Shown here in pieces: positions 35,452 through 42,940 of a DNA stretch of 64,000 nucleotides (position 1 is its first letter; each line of letters opens with the position of its first letter). Made by a program: the position numbers and the translations under genes. Under the pieces are notes generated by a model, which ran no database searches, was not told the DNA's origin, and saw nothing but the letters and a program-made list of their open reading frames with translations. Source of the DNA: an uncultured Paracoccaceae bacterium. GTDB lineage: Bacteria > Pseudomonadota > Alphaproteobacteria > Rhodobacterales > Rhodobacteraceae. The stretch is taken from positions 248,001 through 312,000 of the forward strand of contig CANNFE010000002.1 of NCBI GenBank assembly GCA_947503775.1, in the 5' to 3' direction.

Positions 35452-36234
35452 TTAGATCTGAAACTCTGCCAGATGTTCGAAATCGAAATGAGACATCTCG
35501 CTTAGCGCATCGACATCATCGAGATGGACATAATCCTTTTTCAACGTGATGATCTTGCGCTGGCGCAGGTCCATGAGCTGTCGGTTGACGTGAACGATGC
35601 TGAGGCCGAGCGTGTCCGCCAGATCGGCCTGGGTCATGGGAAAGTCGAGCCACTCGCCTTCGATCTCTCCGATCAGGCGCATTCGCGATCTAAGCTCGAG
35701 CAGAAGATGGGCGATCCTCTGTTGCGCGCCCAGACGGCCAAGACGGACGGCCTGGTCGCCCAGGATGGCGAATTCGCGGGCGGTGCACCAGCTGAGGCCG
35801 GAGGCGAGGATCGGGAACTTCTGTGAGATCTCGATGATGCGGCGCGGATCGACGACGGCGATCTTGCAATCGGTGAGAGCGGCGGCGGTATAGGTCGCCT
35901 TGCTTCGGAAGTTGACGTGAAGGCCAAGGATGTCGCCGGGTAGCGCGTAGCTGAGGATCTGGCGGCGGCCCGACGGCAGCATGATATAGCGAGTGGTCCA
36001 TCCTTCCATGATGATGAAGGTGGTCTTCAGATCGTCGCCATCGACGATGAAATCCGTGCCGCGTTCGACGAGGAGCGTGTTGTTCTGGAGCCCTTCGAGA
36101 AAATCCATCTCTTCTTGGGACAGAAGTGCGATCGCGCCGAGTTTCCGCACGATGGCACTTCTGTCCATTGAGGGTTGCAGATCGGCGACGATGCCGGATC
36201 TCGTACCCGCTATGTTCACTTTCCGTTCTTCCAT
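35452..36234 (-). CDS. Crp/Fnr-family transcriptional regulator
   Basis: 260 residues. A cyclic-nucleotide-binding-like beta-barrel (about 30-150: VERGTDFIVDGDD, LPGDILGLH, ALTDCKIAVVDP) is joined by a long helix to a winged helix-turn-helix (TQADLADTLGLSIVHVNRQL). There is no N-terminal cysteine cluster, so it is not an oxygen-sensing FNR proper. It belongs to the uncharacterised group common in Rhizobiales and Rhodobacterales. An internal Met (codon 23, position 36168) is an alternative start. A strong palindrome lies 27 bases upstream of the ATG, suggesting autoregulation. Confidence 0.88.
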   Translation of the reverse strand: MEERKVNIAGTRSGIVADLQPSMDRSAIVRKLGAIALLSQEEMDFLEGLQNNTLLVERGTDFIVDGDDLKTTFIIMEGWTTRYIMLPSGRRQILSYALPGDILGLHVNFRSKATYTAAALTDCKIAVVDPRRIIEISQKFPILASGLSWCTAREFAILGDQAVRLGRLGAQQRIAHLLLELRSRMRLIGEIEGEWLDFPMTQADLADTLGLSIVHVNRQLMDLRQRKIITLKKDYVHLDDVDALSEMSHFDFEHLAEFQI

Positions 36235-36260
36235 GTGTCAACTTTTTAAACTAAGTTAAG

Positions 36261-36279
36261 TGTAAACCAATGGTTTACA
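36261..36279. promoter_or_regulatory. Palindromic operator in the Crp/Fnr promoter region
   Basis: TGTAAACCAATGGTTTACA is a perfect 8+3+8 inverted repeat in an unusually AT-rich gap (36235-36383). A weaker outer pair, AAACTA (36248-36253) and TAGTTT (36288-36293), flanks it almost symmetrically about the same centre. It lies upstream of the Crp/Fnr gene and also just beyond the end of the YggT gene. A dimeric regulator, possibly the Crp/Fnr protein itself, is the likely ligand. Confidence 0.55.
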
Positions 36280-36383
36280 TATTATCATAGTTTAGTCTAA
36301 CTCGTCCGGCCCTGGAAGAAATCAAGGCAAGATGCCGCAACTATATTTTGGAACAAAATTGCGGTTCGTGGAACCTACTGATT

Positions 36384-36671
36384 TCAGACAAAAAGTCCGC
36401 GATTGTTCTGCAGAATGATTTCAAGCGCGATAATGGCAAAGAGAACAATCAGCGGGGACAGATCCAGTCCCCCCATCGCAGGCAGGCGCTTGCGGATCGG
36501 TCCATAGACGGGTTCGAGGATCCGCTGCAGGCCGTACCAGATCTGCGAGACGATGGGCTGGCTAAGGTTCAGGACCTGAAAGCTGATGAGCCAGCTGAGA
36601 ATGAAATGCGCAAAGACGAACAGCTTTGCGATGCCCAGCGCCAGCAGCAGAATATCGATCAGTGATGCCAT
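36384..36671 (-). CDS. YggT family membrane protein
   Basis: 95 residues from the ATG at 36671. Two hydrophobic segments (IDILLLALGIAKLFVFAHFI and LSPLIVLFAIIALEIIL) flank a central RILEPVYGPIRKRLPAMGGL, the conserved P.YGPIRK.P..GG.D.SP motif of YggT. The family is linked to osmotic tolerance and to septum or plastid-related processes, but its molecular role is uncertain. It stands alone. Confidence 0.9.
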   Translation of the reverse strand: MASLIDILLLALGIAKLFVFAHFILSWLISFQVLNLSQPIVSQIWYGLQRILEPVYGPIRKRLPAMGGLDLSPLIVLFAIIALEIILQNNRGLFV

Positions 36672-36783
36672 CGTCGTCTCCTTGGTCCGGCACGAGAGGT
36701 AGGCGTTTGCGCCCTGTCCCACAAGGGGCTGCTTGACGCCGAACGGGCTGCGTGATGAGAGCGCGGGCAAAGGAGAGCTGTCG

Positions 36784-37335
36784 ATGTATCCGTTCGTGAG
36801 ACTGGCCAAGGAGATCTGGGTCCACCGCAAGGCGCCCGACCTGCCGGTGACCGGCACGCATGTGAGCCATCACCGATGCTGGCCGCAGGATCTCGATGGG
36901 TTTCTGGAGATGAATAACGGGCGGATCCTGACGATCTTTGACCTGGGGCGGTTCGGTCTGGCGCGGCGGGTGGGCCTGCTGCGCGTCTTGCGCCAAGAGC
37001 GCTGGGGGCTGACCATGGCGGGCGTGTCGGTGCGGTATCGCAAGCGGATTACGCCTTTTGTGGCGTTTCGGATGGTCAGCCGCGCGGTCGGCTGGGATCA
37101 CCGGTTCTTCTATATAGACCAGCAGATCTGGATCGGAGACGACTGCGCGGTGCAGGGGCTGTATCGCTCGGCGGTGGTCGAGCGGGGCAAGCTGGTCGAT
37201 CCGGGCCGTGTCTTTGCCGCACTGGGCCGAGACGAGCCGAGCCCGCCTTTGCCGGACTGGGTCGGCGCGTGGATCGACGCGGATGCGACGCGGCCCTGGC
37301 CGCCGGAGCCGGGACCTGAGCGCCACACGGGTTGA
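36784..37335 (+). CDS. Acyl-CoA thioesterase-like hotdog protein
   Basis: 183 residues. The ATG at 36784 follows AAAGGAGAG. Sequence around CWPQDLDGFLEMNNGRILTIFDLGRFGLARR resembles the 'L.MNN..Y....D..R' pattern of thioesterase-superfamily (4HBT-like) proteins, and MAGVSVRYRKRITPF matches the central strand. It probably hydrolyses an acyl-thioester. It stands alone before the MFS gene and the substrate is unknown. Confidence 0.7.
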   Translation: MYPFVRLAKEIWVHRKAPDLPVTGTHVSHHRCWPQDLDGFLEMNNGRILTIFDLGRFGLARRVGLLRVLRQERWGLTMAGVSVRYRKRITPFVAFRMVSRAVGWDHRFFYIDQQIWIGDDCAVQGLYRSAVVERGKLVDPGRVFAALGRDEPSPPLPDWVGAWIDADATRPWPPEPGPERHTG

Positions 37336-37405
37336 TCCATATTAACGCGCCGCTTGCCAGAGCGGGGGGCGGTCTGTCTTATCGCCGCCAAGGGCAGGAG
37401 GCGGT

Positions 37406-38803
37406 ATGGGCCAGATCAGCAAGACAAAACGGATCCGCGGCTGGATCGCCTTCGATTTCGCGACGCAGCCTTATTATACGCTGGGTCTGACCTTTATCTT
37501 CGGGCCTTACTTCGCGGCGGTGGCGACCAGCTATTACGCGGGTCTTGGCATGAGCGAGACGGTCGCGGATGCGCGGGCGCAGTCGATCTGGTCGCTGGGG
37601 CAGACGATTGCGGGGCTGGTCGTGGCCTTCACCGCGCCGATCCTTGGGATCCTGGCGGACAGGGCCGGGCGCAAGATCCCCTATATCGCGTTCTTTTCGC
37701 TGTTTTATTTCGCGGGCGCTTGGTCGATGTGGCTTCTGACGCCGGATGGCAGCACGCTGATCCTTGTGCTGGTGCTGTTCTATGTCGGGTTCATCGCGGG
37801 CGAGAGCATGCTGAATTTCGTCAACGCCTTCCTGCCTGCCTTGGGCGACGAGGGGGAGACGGGGAGCATTTCGGGGACCGGGGCCTCGATCGGCTATGTG
37901 GGCGGGGTGATCTCGCTTTTCATCATGCTGCTCTTTCTGGCCGAGAACGAGACCGGACAGACGCTGATCGGGCTGGAGCCGCTTTTCGGGCTTGATCCGG
38001 ACGCGCGGGAGGGCACGCGGTCGGTGGGGCCTGTGATCGCGATCTGGTTCGCGGTCTTCATGGTGCCGTTCTTTCTATATGTGCGCGACGAGGTCGGGCC
38101 GAAGATGGCGCATAAGGTCGGATCGATCGGCTCGGAGCTGAAGGTGCTGGCGCGGACGGTCATTCAGCGGCGGAGCCTTGGGGCGTTCCTGCTATCCTCG
38201 ATGCTCTACAGGGACTCGCTCAACGCGCTTTATGCCTATGGCGGGGTCTATGCGACGCTGGTGCTGAACTGGTCGATCATCCAGATCGGGGTTTTCGGCA
38301 TCGTGGGTGCGATCACGGCGGCCGTCGTGACCTTCCTGGGCGGGCAGGCGGACAAGAGGTTCGGGCCCAAGCCCGTCATCATCGCCTGCATCCTGGCGCT
38401 GATCACGGTCAGTACGATGATGGTGGGCATGTCGCGCGAGATGTTCTTTGGCGTGCCGCTGGCCGAGGACAGCAGCTTGCCTGACATCGTCTTTTACGTT
38501 TGCGGCGCGATCATCGGAGGCTGCGGCGGGGCGATCTATGCCGCGTCGCGATCGATGATGGTGCGGCACACCGATCCGGCGCGCCCGGCAGAGGCGTTCG
38601 GGCTGTTCGCGCTGTCGGGCAAGGCGACGGCATTTCTGGCGCCGGCGCTGATCACGCTCTTTACCTGGTGGCTTCAAGATCCTCGACTGGGTTTCATTCC
38701 GGTGATCTTTCTCTTTCTTTTGGGCCTTCTTTTGCTAGTCTGGGTCAATAAGAACGGAGATCGAGCCGAATGGTCCGCACCCTTATCGCCGCAGCCCTCC
38801 TGA
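37406..38803 (+). CDS. MFS transporter, UMF1/Atg22-like family
   Basis: 465 residues with about 12 membrane helices. The N-terminus KRIRGWIAFDFATQPYYTLG is a hallmark of the UMF1/Atg22-type branch of the major facilitator superfamily. FTAPILGILADRAGRKIPYI and GQADKRFGPKPVI are the two conserved cytoplasmic MFS loops. Yeast Atg22 exports amino acids from the vacuole; bacterial substrates are unknown. RBS is AGGAGG. Its 3' end overlaps mepA by 34 bases in another frame. Confidence 0.85.
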   Translation: MGQISKTKRIRGWIAFDFATQPYYTLGLTFIFGPYFAAVATSYYAGLGMSETVADARAQSIWSLGQTIAGLVVAFTAPILGILADRAGRKIPYIAFFSLFYFAGAWSMWLLTPDGSTLILVLVLFYVGFIAGESMLNFVNAFLPALGDEGETGSISGTGASIGYVGGVISLFIMLLFLAENETGQTLIGLEPLFGLDPDAREGTRSVGPVIAIWFAVFMVPFFLYVRDEVGPKMAHKVGSIGSELKVLARTVIQRRSLGAFLLSSMLYRDSLNALYAYGGVYATLVLNWSIIQIGVFGIVGAITAAVVTFLGGQADKRFGPKPVIIACILALITVSTMMVGMSREMFFGVPLAEDSSLPDIVFYVCGAIIGGCGGAIYAASRSMMVRHTDPARPAEAFGLFALSGKATAFLAPALITLFTWWLQDPRLGFIPVIFLFLLGLLLLVWVNKNGDRAEWSAPLSPQPS

Positions 38804-39690
38804 CGCTTCTGACCGCCTGCGGAGGGGAAGAGACCGCCGAGACCACGACGCAGGTCTCGACGCAAAGTCAGCCCGCCAATAACGGGGACGGCCGGATCGC
38901 CAAGCCGCTGTTCGGGGCCGAACGCGTGGCCTCCCAGCAGCAGCCCGCGCCTTTGGGCGGGTATGCGAGAGGTTGTCAGGCCGGGGCTGTGCAGCTGGCT
39001 GAAACAGGACCCACCTGGCAGGCGATGCGGCTGTCGCGCAACCGGAACTGGGCGCAGCCGAGCGCGGTGGATTTCGTGCAGGAGCTTAGCCGCTTTGCCG
39101 CCACGCAGCCGGGGTGGAACGGGCTTTACATCGGCGACATGAGCCAGCCGCGCGGCGGGCCGATGCTGACCGGGCACCGGAGCCATCAGTCGGGGCTGGA
39201 TATCGACATCTGGTTGCGGCCTGCGGATCGGCTGACCCTCAGCCGGACGCAGCGGGAGCATATCTCGTCCATTTCCATGCGGCGGGCCAAGGGGGCTTAT
39301 ACGAACGATCAATGGACGCAGGCCCATATGAATATCATCCGGGAGGCGGCGAAGGATCCGCGCACGGCCCGGATCTTTATCTTCCCGGGTGCCAAGGTCG
39401 CAATGTGCAACGCCGAGACCGGCAACCGCGATTGGCTGCGCAAGATCCGGCCCTGGTGGGGCCATCACTACCATTTCCACGTGCGTCTGAATTGTCCCGC
39501 CGGTGCGACAGGATGTGAGAACCAAGCGCCGCCTCCTGCAGGCGATGGCTGCGCGGATGCGGAGCAGTGGGTGCGCAACATCCTGAACCCGGCGCCGCCT
39601 GACCCGAATGCCCCTGCGCCAGCACCGCGGCGCGAGCTGATGATGTCCAACCTGCCCGCGCAATGCGGTGCTGTGCTGACCTCGAACTGA
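38770..39690 (+). CDS. mepA: Penicillin-insensitive murein endopeptidase (MepA)
   Basis: 306 residues. The signal sequence ends with the lipobox LTAC (Cys17), so it is probably a lipoprotein. The LAS-type metallopeptidase residues are evident: HRSHQSGLDIDIW gives the first His and Asp, and GHHYHFHVRLNC gives the last His. Three Cys-rich segments (CQAGAVQL, CNAETGN, CPAGATGCEN) could form disulfides. It cleaves D-Ala-meso-DAP crosslinks in peptidoglycan. It starts inside the MFS gene, so translation is coupled. Confidence 0.92.
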   Translation: MVRTLIAAALLTLLTACGGEETAETTTQVSTQSQPANNGDGRIAKPLFGAERVASQQQPAPLGGYARGCQAGAVQLAETGPTWQAMRLSRNRNWAQPSAVDFVQELSRFAATQPGWNGLYIGDMSQPRGGPMLTGHRSHQSGLDIDIWLRPADRLTLSRTQREHISSISMRRAKGAYTNDQWTQAHMNIIREAAKDPRTARIFIFPGAKVAMCNAETGNRDWLRKIRPWWGHHYHFHVRLNCPAGATGCENQAPPPAGDGCADAEQWVRNILNPAPPDPNAPAPAPRRELMMSNLPAQCGAVLTSN

Positions 39691-39695
39691 TCGTC

Positions 39696-40538
39696 TTGCT
39701 GCGGATCTGCCTTTTGGCGCTGCTTTGCGCCGGGTCGGCCTGCGCAAAGCCGGACCTTGTCTCGCATCTTGTGCTGACTGCGCCGAGCGACGCGTTCGGG
39801 GGGTTCTCTGCCATCGAGGTGTCGGAGGATGGCGCGCGCTTTACCGCGCTGACGGATCGGGGATCTTTGGCGACCGGCACACTGGTGCGGGAGGGCGATG
39901 TGCTGACCGGGGTAACGGATCTTGAGTTCCGTCCGCTCGAGCAGGTCGGGCAGGCCGGATCGCTGCCGCGCCAAATCGACAGCGAAGGGCTGGCGTTGGC
40001 CGGGGATGGCACGCTGTTCATCTCGTTCGAGCTGGTCCACCGTGTCTGGCGCTACACCGAAGCGGGCGGCGGGGAGCGTCTTCCTGCCCATCCTGACTTC
40101 GACAATTTCCAGATGAATTCGGGGCTGGAGGCTTTGGCCATCGACACGGATGGCGCGCTTTATGCGGTGCAGGAAAGGTCGGGCGCTAAGGATCGACCCT
40201 TCCCTGTCTATCGCTTCGATGGTGCTGCCTGGTCAAAGCCCTTCACCATTGCCCGGCGCGGGGAATATCTGCCGACGGGTGCGGATGTTCACGGGGGGCG
40301 CTTGTATCTGCTGGAGCGCGGCTTCACCGGTTTCGCCTTTCGAAGCCGGATCCGGAGCGTCGCCTTGGACGGCACCGATGAGCGGGAGCATCTGGAGACT
40401 GCGATCTTCGATCACGGCAATCTCGAAGGGCTGTCGATCTGGGAAGATGCGGGCGGCGCGCTCAGGGCGACGATGATCTCGGATGATAACTTTAATCCGC
40501 TACAGACGACCGAGATCGTGGAGTACCGGCTGGATTGA
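39696..40538 (+). CDS. Esterase-like/phytase-like beta-propeller protein, secreted
   Basis: 280 residues if translation starts at TTG 39696, which gives a clean signal peptide (LLRICLLALLCAGSACA); an ATG at 39663 would overlap mepA by 28 bases and put acidic residues before the hydrophobic core. The body has FGGFSAIEVSEDGARFTALT, DSEGLALAGDGTLFISFE, GLEALAID and HGNLEGLSIWEDAGG, the repeating strand pattern of the 'esterase-like activity of phytase' family. The reaction is unproven. It is likely co-transcribed with mepA, 5 bases apart. Confidence 0.75.
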   Translation: MLRICLLALLCAGSACAKPDLVSHLVLTAPSDAFGGFSAIEVSEDGARFTALTDRGSLATGTLVREGDVLTGVTDLEFRPLEQVGQAGSLPRQIDSEGLALAGDGTLFISFELVHRVWRYTEAGGGERLPAHPDFDNFQMNSGLEALAIDTDGALYAVQERSGAKDRPFPVYRFDGAAWSKPFTIARRGEYLPTGADVHGGRLYLLERGFTGFAFRSRIRSVALDGTDEREHLETAIFDHGNLEGLSIWEDAGGALRATMISDDNFNPLQTTEIVEYRLD

Positions 40539-40570
40539 CGGACGGCCCCGGGTGATCTAGGCAGCCGCGT

Positions 40571-40601
40571 CCGCCGTGCTGGCGGGCCAAGTGCCGCACC
40601 C
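40571..40601 (+). promoter_or_regulatory. GC-rich hairpin in the yhhQ leader
   Basis: In the short 84-base gap before yhhQ, CCGCC pairs with GGCGG around the loop GTGCT (near 40571-40587), followed by a loosely structured CCCTTGTCAAAACGGAACAG. Genes for queuosine-precursor transporters are sometimes controlled by preQ1 riboswitches. The preQ1-I consensus is not recognised here, so the role is open. Confidence 0.25.
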
Positions 40602-40622
40602 TTGTCAAAACGGAACAGCTTC

Positions 40623-41249
40623 ATGACCCGCACCCTTTTGCCTGGCATCATCGCCATGGCCCTCATCGTCGTTTCCTCCAACATCCTCGTGCAGTTCCTG
40701 CTGCTGGACGGGTTGCTGACCTGGGGGGCGTTCACCTATCCGTTCGCCTTCCTAGTGACGGATCTGATGAACCGCATCTATGGAACGGCGGCGGCGCGGC
40801 GCGTGGTTTTTGTCGGGTTCCTCGTCGGGATCCTCTGCTCGCTGATCGGCTCGCAGATCATGCTGGAATTTGGCCCCGCGGTGCCGCTGCGGATCGCGGT
40901 TGCGTCTGGCACCGCGTTCCTGGTCGCGCAGCTTTTGGATGTGGCGATCTTTTCCCGTTTGCGGGACGGGGCATGGTGGCGCGCGCCGCTGGTCTCGTCG
41001 CTTTTGGGATCGACGGTGGATACGGCGCTGTTCTTCTTCATCGCGTTCTCGGCCGCTTTGTCCTTTGGCGCCGCTGATGCGGCTGTGACCTGGGCGCAAG
41101 AGCCCGCGCCGTTTCTTATGGCCGGACCGATGGCCCCACTTTGGGTGACGCTGGCTGTCGCCGATTGGGGGGTGAAGCTCTTTATCGCGCTGATCGCCCT
41201 GATCCCGTTCAGGATCATCATCACATCTGTGCGACAGACCGCCGCCTGA
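40623..41249 (+). CDS. Queuosine precursor transporter (YhhQ/VUT family)
   Basis: 208 residues from the ATG at 40623; an in-frame TTG at 40602 is possible. Membrane helices carry the family motif LTWGAFTYPFAFLVTDLMNR, then DVAIFSRLRDG and LVSSLLGSTVDTALFFFIAF, typical of YhhQ (COG1738). It imports preQ0/preQ1 or queuine-like bases for tRNA modification. No que genes are adjacent in the window. Confidence 0.9.
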   Translation: MTRTLLPGIIAMALIVVSSNILVQFLLLDGLLTWGAFTYPFAFLVTDLMNRIYGTAAARRVVFVGFLVGILCSLIGSQIMLEFGPAVPLRIAVASGTAFLVAQLLDVAIFSRLRDGAWWRAPLVSSLLGSTVDTALFFFIAFSAALSFGAADAAVTWAQEPAPFLMAGPMAPLWVTLAVADWGVKLFIALIALIPFRIIITSVRQTAA

Positions 41250-41320
41250 CGCCTGCCGGTGGTATTTTTCGTTTGGTGGATCGCAAGATCTATGGCAGCG
41301 TCCCATCAGGCGAAACATTC

Positions 41321-41336
41321 AGAAAGGAGGTGATCC
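41321..41336 (+). promoter_or_regulatory. Exceptionally long Shine-Dalgarno (perfect anti-16S 3' end match)
   Basis: AGAAAGGAGGTGATCC is the reverse complement of the canonical 3' end of bacterial 16S rRNA (GGATCACCTCCTTTCT) over all 16 bases. Ordinary ribosome-binding sites in this window match 4-7 bases. It precedes a GTG at 41338 that opens an 18-codon frame, and it also contains GTG ATC CAG TGA in another frame. Confidence 0.6.
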
Positions 41337-41337
41337 A

Positions 41338-41394
41338 GTGATCAGAGAAGCATTGGAGATACGTGTCGGGACAGCTTGGGAGGTCCGCAACTAG
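41338..41394 (+). CDS. Putative 18-residue peptide behind an extreme ribosome-binding site
   Basis: GTG at 41338 to TAG at 41392-41394 encodes MIREALEIRVGTAWEVRN. The GTG is only 1 base after a 16-base perfect anti-16S match, with the GGAGG core about 7 bases from the start codon, which is ideal spacing. A Rho-independent terminator follows at 41461-41494, giving a self-contained unit of about 170 bases between yhhQ and a convergent gene. The peptide has no homologue I recognise. A structured regulatory RNA that uses the peptide frame as a sensor is an alternative. Confidence 0.4.
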   Translation: MIREALEIRVGTAWEVRN

Positions 41395-41460
41395 GCAATC
41401 CTAGGGGCGACAGCCTGTCAGGTGGACGAGGTTCTAACCGACCCACCTCCGTCATTCTCG

Positions 41461-41494
41461 AAAGGGCCGTCACGTCGCCGTGGCGGCCCTTTTT
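41461..41494. terminator. Rho-independent terminator, possibly bidirectional
   Basis: GGGCCGTCACG (41464-41474) pairs with CGTGGCGGCCC (41479-41489) over 11 bp around TCGC, extended by AAA/TTT, and is followed by a TTTTT run in the plus direction. It ends the small unit at 41321-41460. The matching AAA on the other side lets it also serve the convergent SpoIIAA-like gene, whose stop is at 41506. Confidence 0.8.
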
Positions 41495-41505
41495 GCGCTG
41501 GGCTA

Positions 41506-41898
41506 TTAGGCGGCGGTGCGTTCGGCGCCGACTTCGCGCCAGGCGATGTGTTCGTTGTCGCGCGAGAAGGTCTGCGCGTCGACGGGGAGGATGGCGCCCA
41601 TGACCTCGATCATCTTTTCGGCGGGTTCGGGGGCGCCGACGACGACGTATTTTCCGACCTTCGAGACCGAGCGGATGCGGGATTTCAGCGCTTCCCAGGA
41701 GAAACCCGCGCCGGCCTCCGATCCCTCGTAATCATCGAAGATCATTAGCATATTCACCGTCTCGAAGCGGTCGAACTGGTCGTTCATGTAGTCGGCCATG
41801 GCTTCCATGTCGGTGCGGGTGACTTCTCCGGTGATGTGGAAGGCGAAGACGTGGGGCTGGGAGGTGGGGGCTTCTTTGATGGAAGGCAGCTGGAGCAT
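41506..41898 (-). CDS. SpoIIAA-like (STAS-related) protein
   Basis: 130 residues. HVFAFHITGEVTRTDMEAMA and MLMIFDDYEGSEAG, followed by YVVVGAPEPAEKM and AFSRDNEHIAW-like FSRDNEHIAWREV, match the SpoIIAA-like family (PF11964), a STAS-type fold of about 115-125 residues. No phosphorylation-type kinase partner is nearby. The role is unknown; a lipid-binding or stress function has been suggested for relatives. It stands alone, divergent from arfB. Confidence 0.8.
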   Translation of the reverse strand: MLQLPSIKEAPTSQPHVFAFHITGEVTRTDMEAMADYMNDQFDRFETVNMLMIFDDYEGSEAGAGFSWEALKSRIRSVSKVGKYVVVGAPEPAEKMIEVMGAILPVDAQTFSRDNEHIAWREVGAERTAA

Positions 41899-41961
41899 GG
41901 CGGGATCCTTAATGTTTGATAGAAAGGGAACGCCCGGTGCGGGGAGGCTGTTCCGAGAGGG

Positions 41962-42378
41962 ATGATGCGGATCAACGATAAAATTTCGCTGGAAGACTGG
42001 GAGGTTACGGAGCAGTTCATGCGCGCTTCGGGGCCTGGCGGGCAGAACGTGAACAAGGTCAACAGCGCTGTCGAATTAAGATTTGAGGCGGAGCGATCTC
42101 CGAACCTGCCTGATTCGGTTAAGAGGCGGCTGCGACGTGTTGCGGGGCGGCGGTGGACGAAAGACGGGGCTTTGGTGCTTCAAGTGAGCGAGGAGCGGTC
42201 GCAACAGCGCAACCGGGAGATCGCGCGGGAGCGGCTGAAAGCCCTTATTCTCAAGGCGCTCGAGGTGCCGAAGCGGCGGATCAAGACGCGGGTTTCGGCC
42301 AACCAGAAGCGCAAGCGGGTGGAGGCCAAGAAACGGCGGGCCGAGGTTAAGGACGGGCGCGGGTGGGAGAAAATGTGA
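41962..42378 (+). CDS. arfB: Alternative ribosome-rescue factor ArfB (YaeJ/ICT1 family)
   Basis: 138 residues. The GGQ peptidyl-hydrolysis motif lies at residues 26-28 in RASGPGGQNVNKV, and the C-terminus is a basic tail (KTRVSANQKRKRVEAKKRRA) that enters the empty mRNA channel of stalled ribosomes. Length matches ArfB, not a full release factor. It hydrolyses peptidyl-tRNA on ribosomes lacking a stop codon. A small membrane-protein gene follows 36 bases later. Confidence 0.93.
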   Translation: MMRINDKISLEDWEVTEQFMRASGPGGQNVNKVNSAVELRFEAERSPNLPDSVKRRLRRVAGRRWTKDGALVLQVSEERSQQRNREIARERLKALILKALEVPKRRIKTRVSANQKRKRVEAKKRRAEVKDGRGWEKM

Positions 42379-42414
42379 CGCGCCCTAAGTGAGGGTTGGA
42401 CAAGTAGGAGACAG

Positions 42415-42594
42415 ATGATGACCGACGATCCCAAACCCTCCCGAGGGATGCCCCGTTCGCTGATTTACGTGCTGATTCCATTGGGATTTGTGCTGATCAT
42501 CGGGTTTCTGATGCTGGGCGGCGCGACGGTGGACGAGCTGGAGGATCAGGGGGAGACCCCGGACGTCCTGCAGACCGAACCGGCAGAGAATTAG
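42415..42594 (+). CDS. Small single-pass membrane protein
   Basis: 59 residues starting at ATG 42415 (a second ATG follows at once), with GGAG six bases upstream. A charged N-terminus (MMTDDPKPSRG) precedes one helix (SLIYVLIPLGFVLIIGFLML) and an acidic tail rich in Glu and Asp. No family recognised. It probably shares the arfB transcript. The membrane helix, acidic tail and Shine-Dalgarno make it a credible small gene. Confidence 0.6.
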   Translation: MMTDDPKPSRGMPRSLIYVLIPLGFVLIIGFLMLGGATVDELEDQGETPDVLQTEPAEN

Positions 42595-42643
42595 GTTAAC
42601 TTTCCTCTGATTGTTAACGGCCCGGATCGCCCTGAAACGGCGT

Positions 42644-42681
42644 GTCGGTATCCGGTCGGTATTGCGTCGGTATCCGGTCGG
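42644..42681. repeat. Two-copy short direct repeat
   Basis: GTCGGTATCCGGTCGG occurs at 42644-42659 and 42666-42681, a 22-base period with a 6-base spacer. It lies between the small membrane-protein gene and the Trp-rich mini-ORF. Two copies are too few for a CRISPR array. It may be a regulatory iteron or a slippage product. Confidence 0.7.
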
Positions 42682-42754
42682 GGATTCGCGCGCGCGTGCT
42701 GGGGTTAACGGGGCGTGCGTTGGGGTGCGGCCCGGGACGCATAAGAGGAGGCTT

Positions 42755-42841
42755 ATGGGTTGGTTTTGGACGGGTGAGGGCTCCGTCGCCAAGGGGTGGT
42801 CGGTTAGTTGGGCCCGGTGGGTTTTGGGCCGGGCGGGGTGA
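42755..42841 (+). CDS. Putative 28-residue tryptophan-rich peptide
   Basis: ATG 42755 to TGA 42839-42841, reading MGWFWTGEGSVAKGWSVSW then ARWVLGRAG. AGAGGAGG lies 5-6 bases upstream, a strong ribosome-binding site. Five of 28 residues are Trp. Its amphipathic, basic character could suit a membrane-active or leader peptide. It lies downstream of the short direct repeats and upstream of the end of darG on the other strand. No homologue recognised. Confidence 0.35.
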   Translation: MGWFWTGEGSVAKGWSVSWARWVLGRAG

Positions 42842-42940
42842 GCGTTTGTCGTTGGGTGGTGCAGAGGCTGCCTGACCCACGCCTGCTTTTGCCATGGGAT
42901 GGTGGGTTAATCGCCTACCCTACGCTTGTTCATTGTAAGC

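Larger units (their letters stand above)
42595..42940. other. 346-base gap between the small membrane protein and darG
   Basis: Contains the two-copy direct repeat (42644-42681), the Trp-rich mini-ORF (42755-42841), and near 42901-42922 a short dyad GGTGGG-TTAATC-GCCTACC that could be a REP-like or terminator element. The sequence from about 42755 to 42840 is strongly G/T-biased on the plus strand. No larger gene is seen. Confidence 0.5.

Noticed and set aside
40540-40622. preQ1 riboswitch before yhhQ
   Set aside because: A hairpin is present but the preQ1-I consensus is not recognisable and the space is short; kept only as a low-confidence leader structure.
41281-41340. Fragment of an antisense 16S rRNA gene
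   Set aside because: The match to the 16S 3' tail stops after about 17 bases (next bases GTGATC, not GCCGCA), so it is a Shine-Dalgarno-like element, not an rRNA piece.
42644-42681. CRISPR array
   Set aside because: Only two repeat copies with a 6-base spacer and no cas genes.
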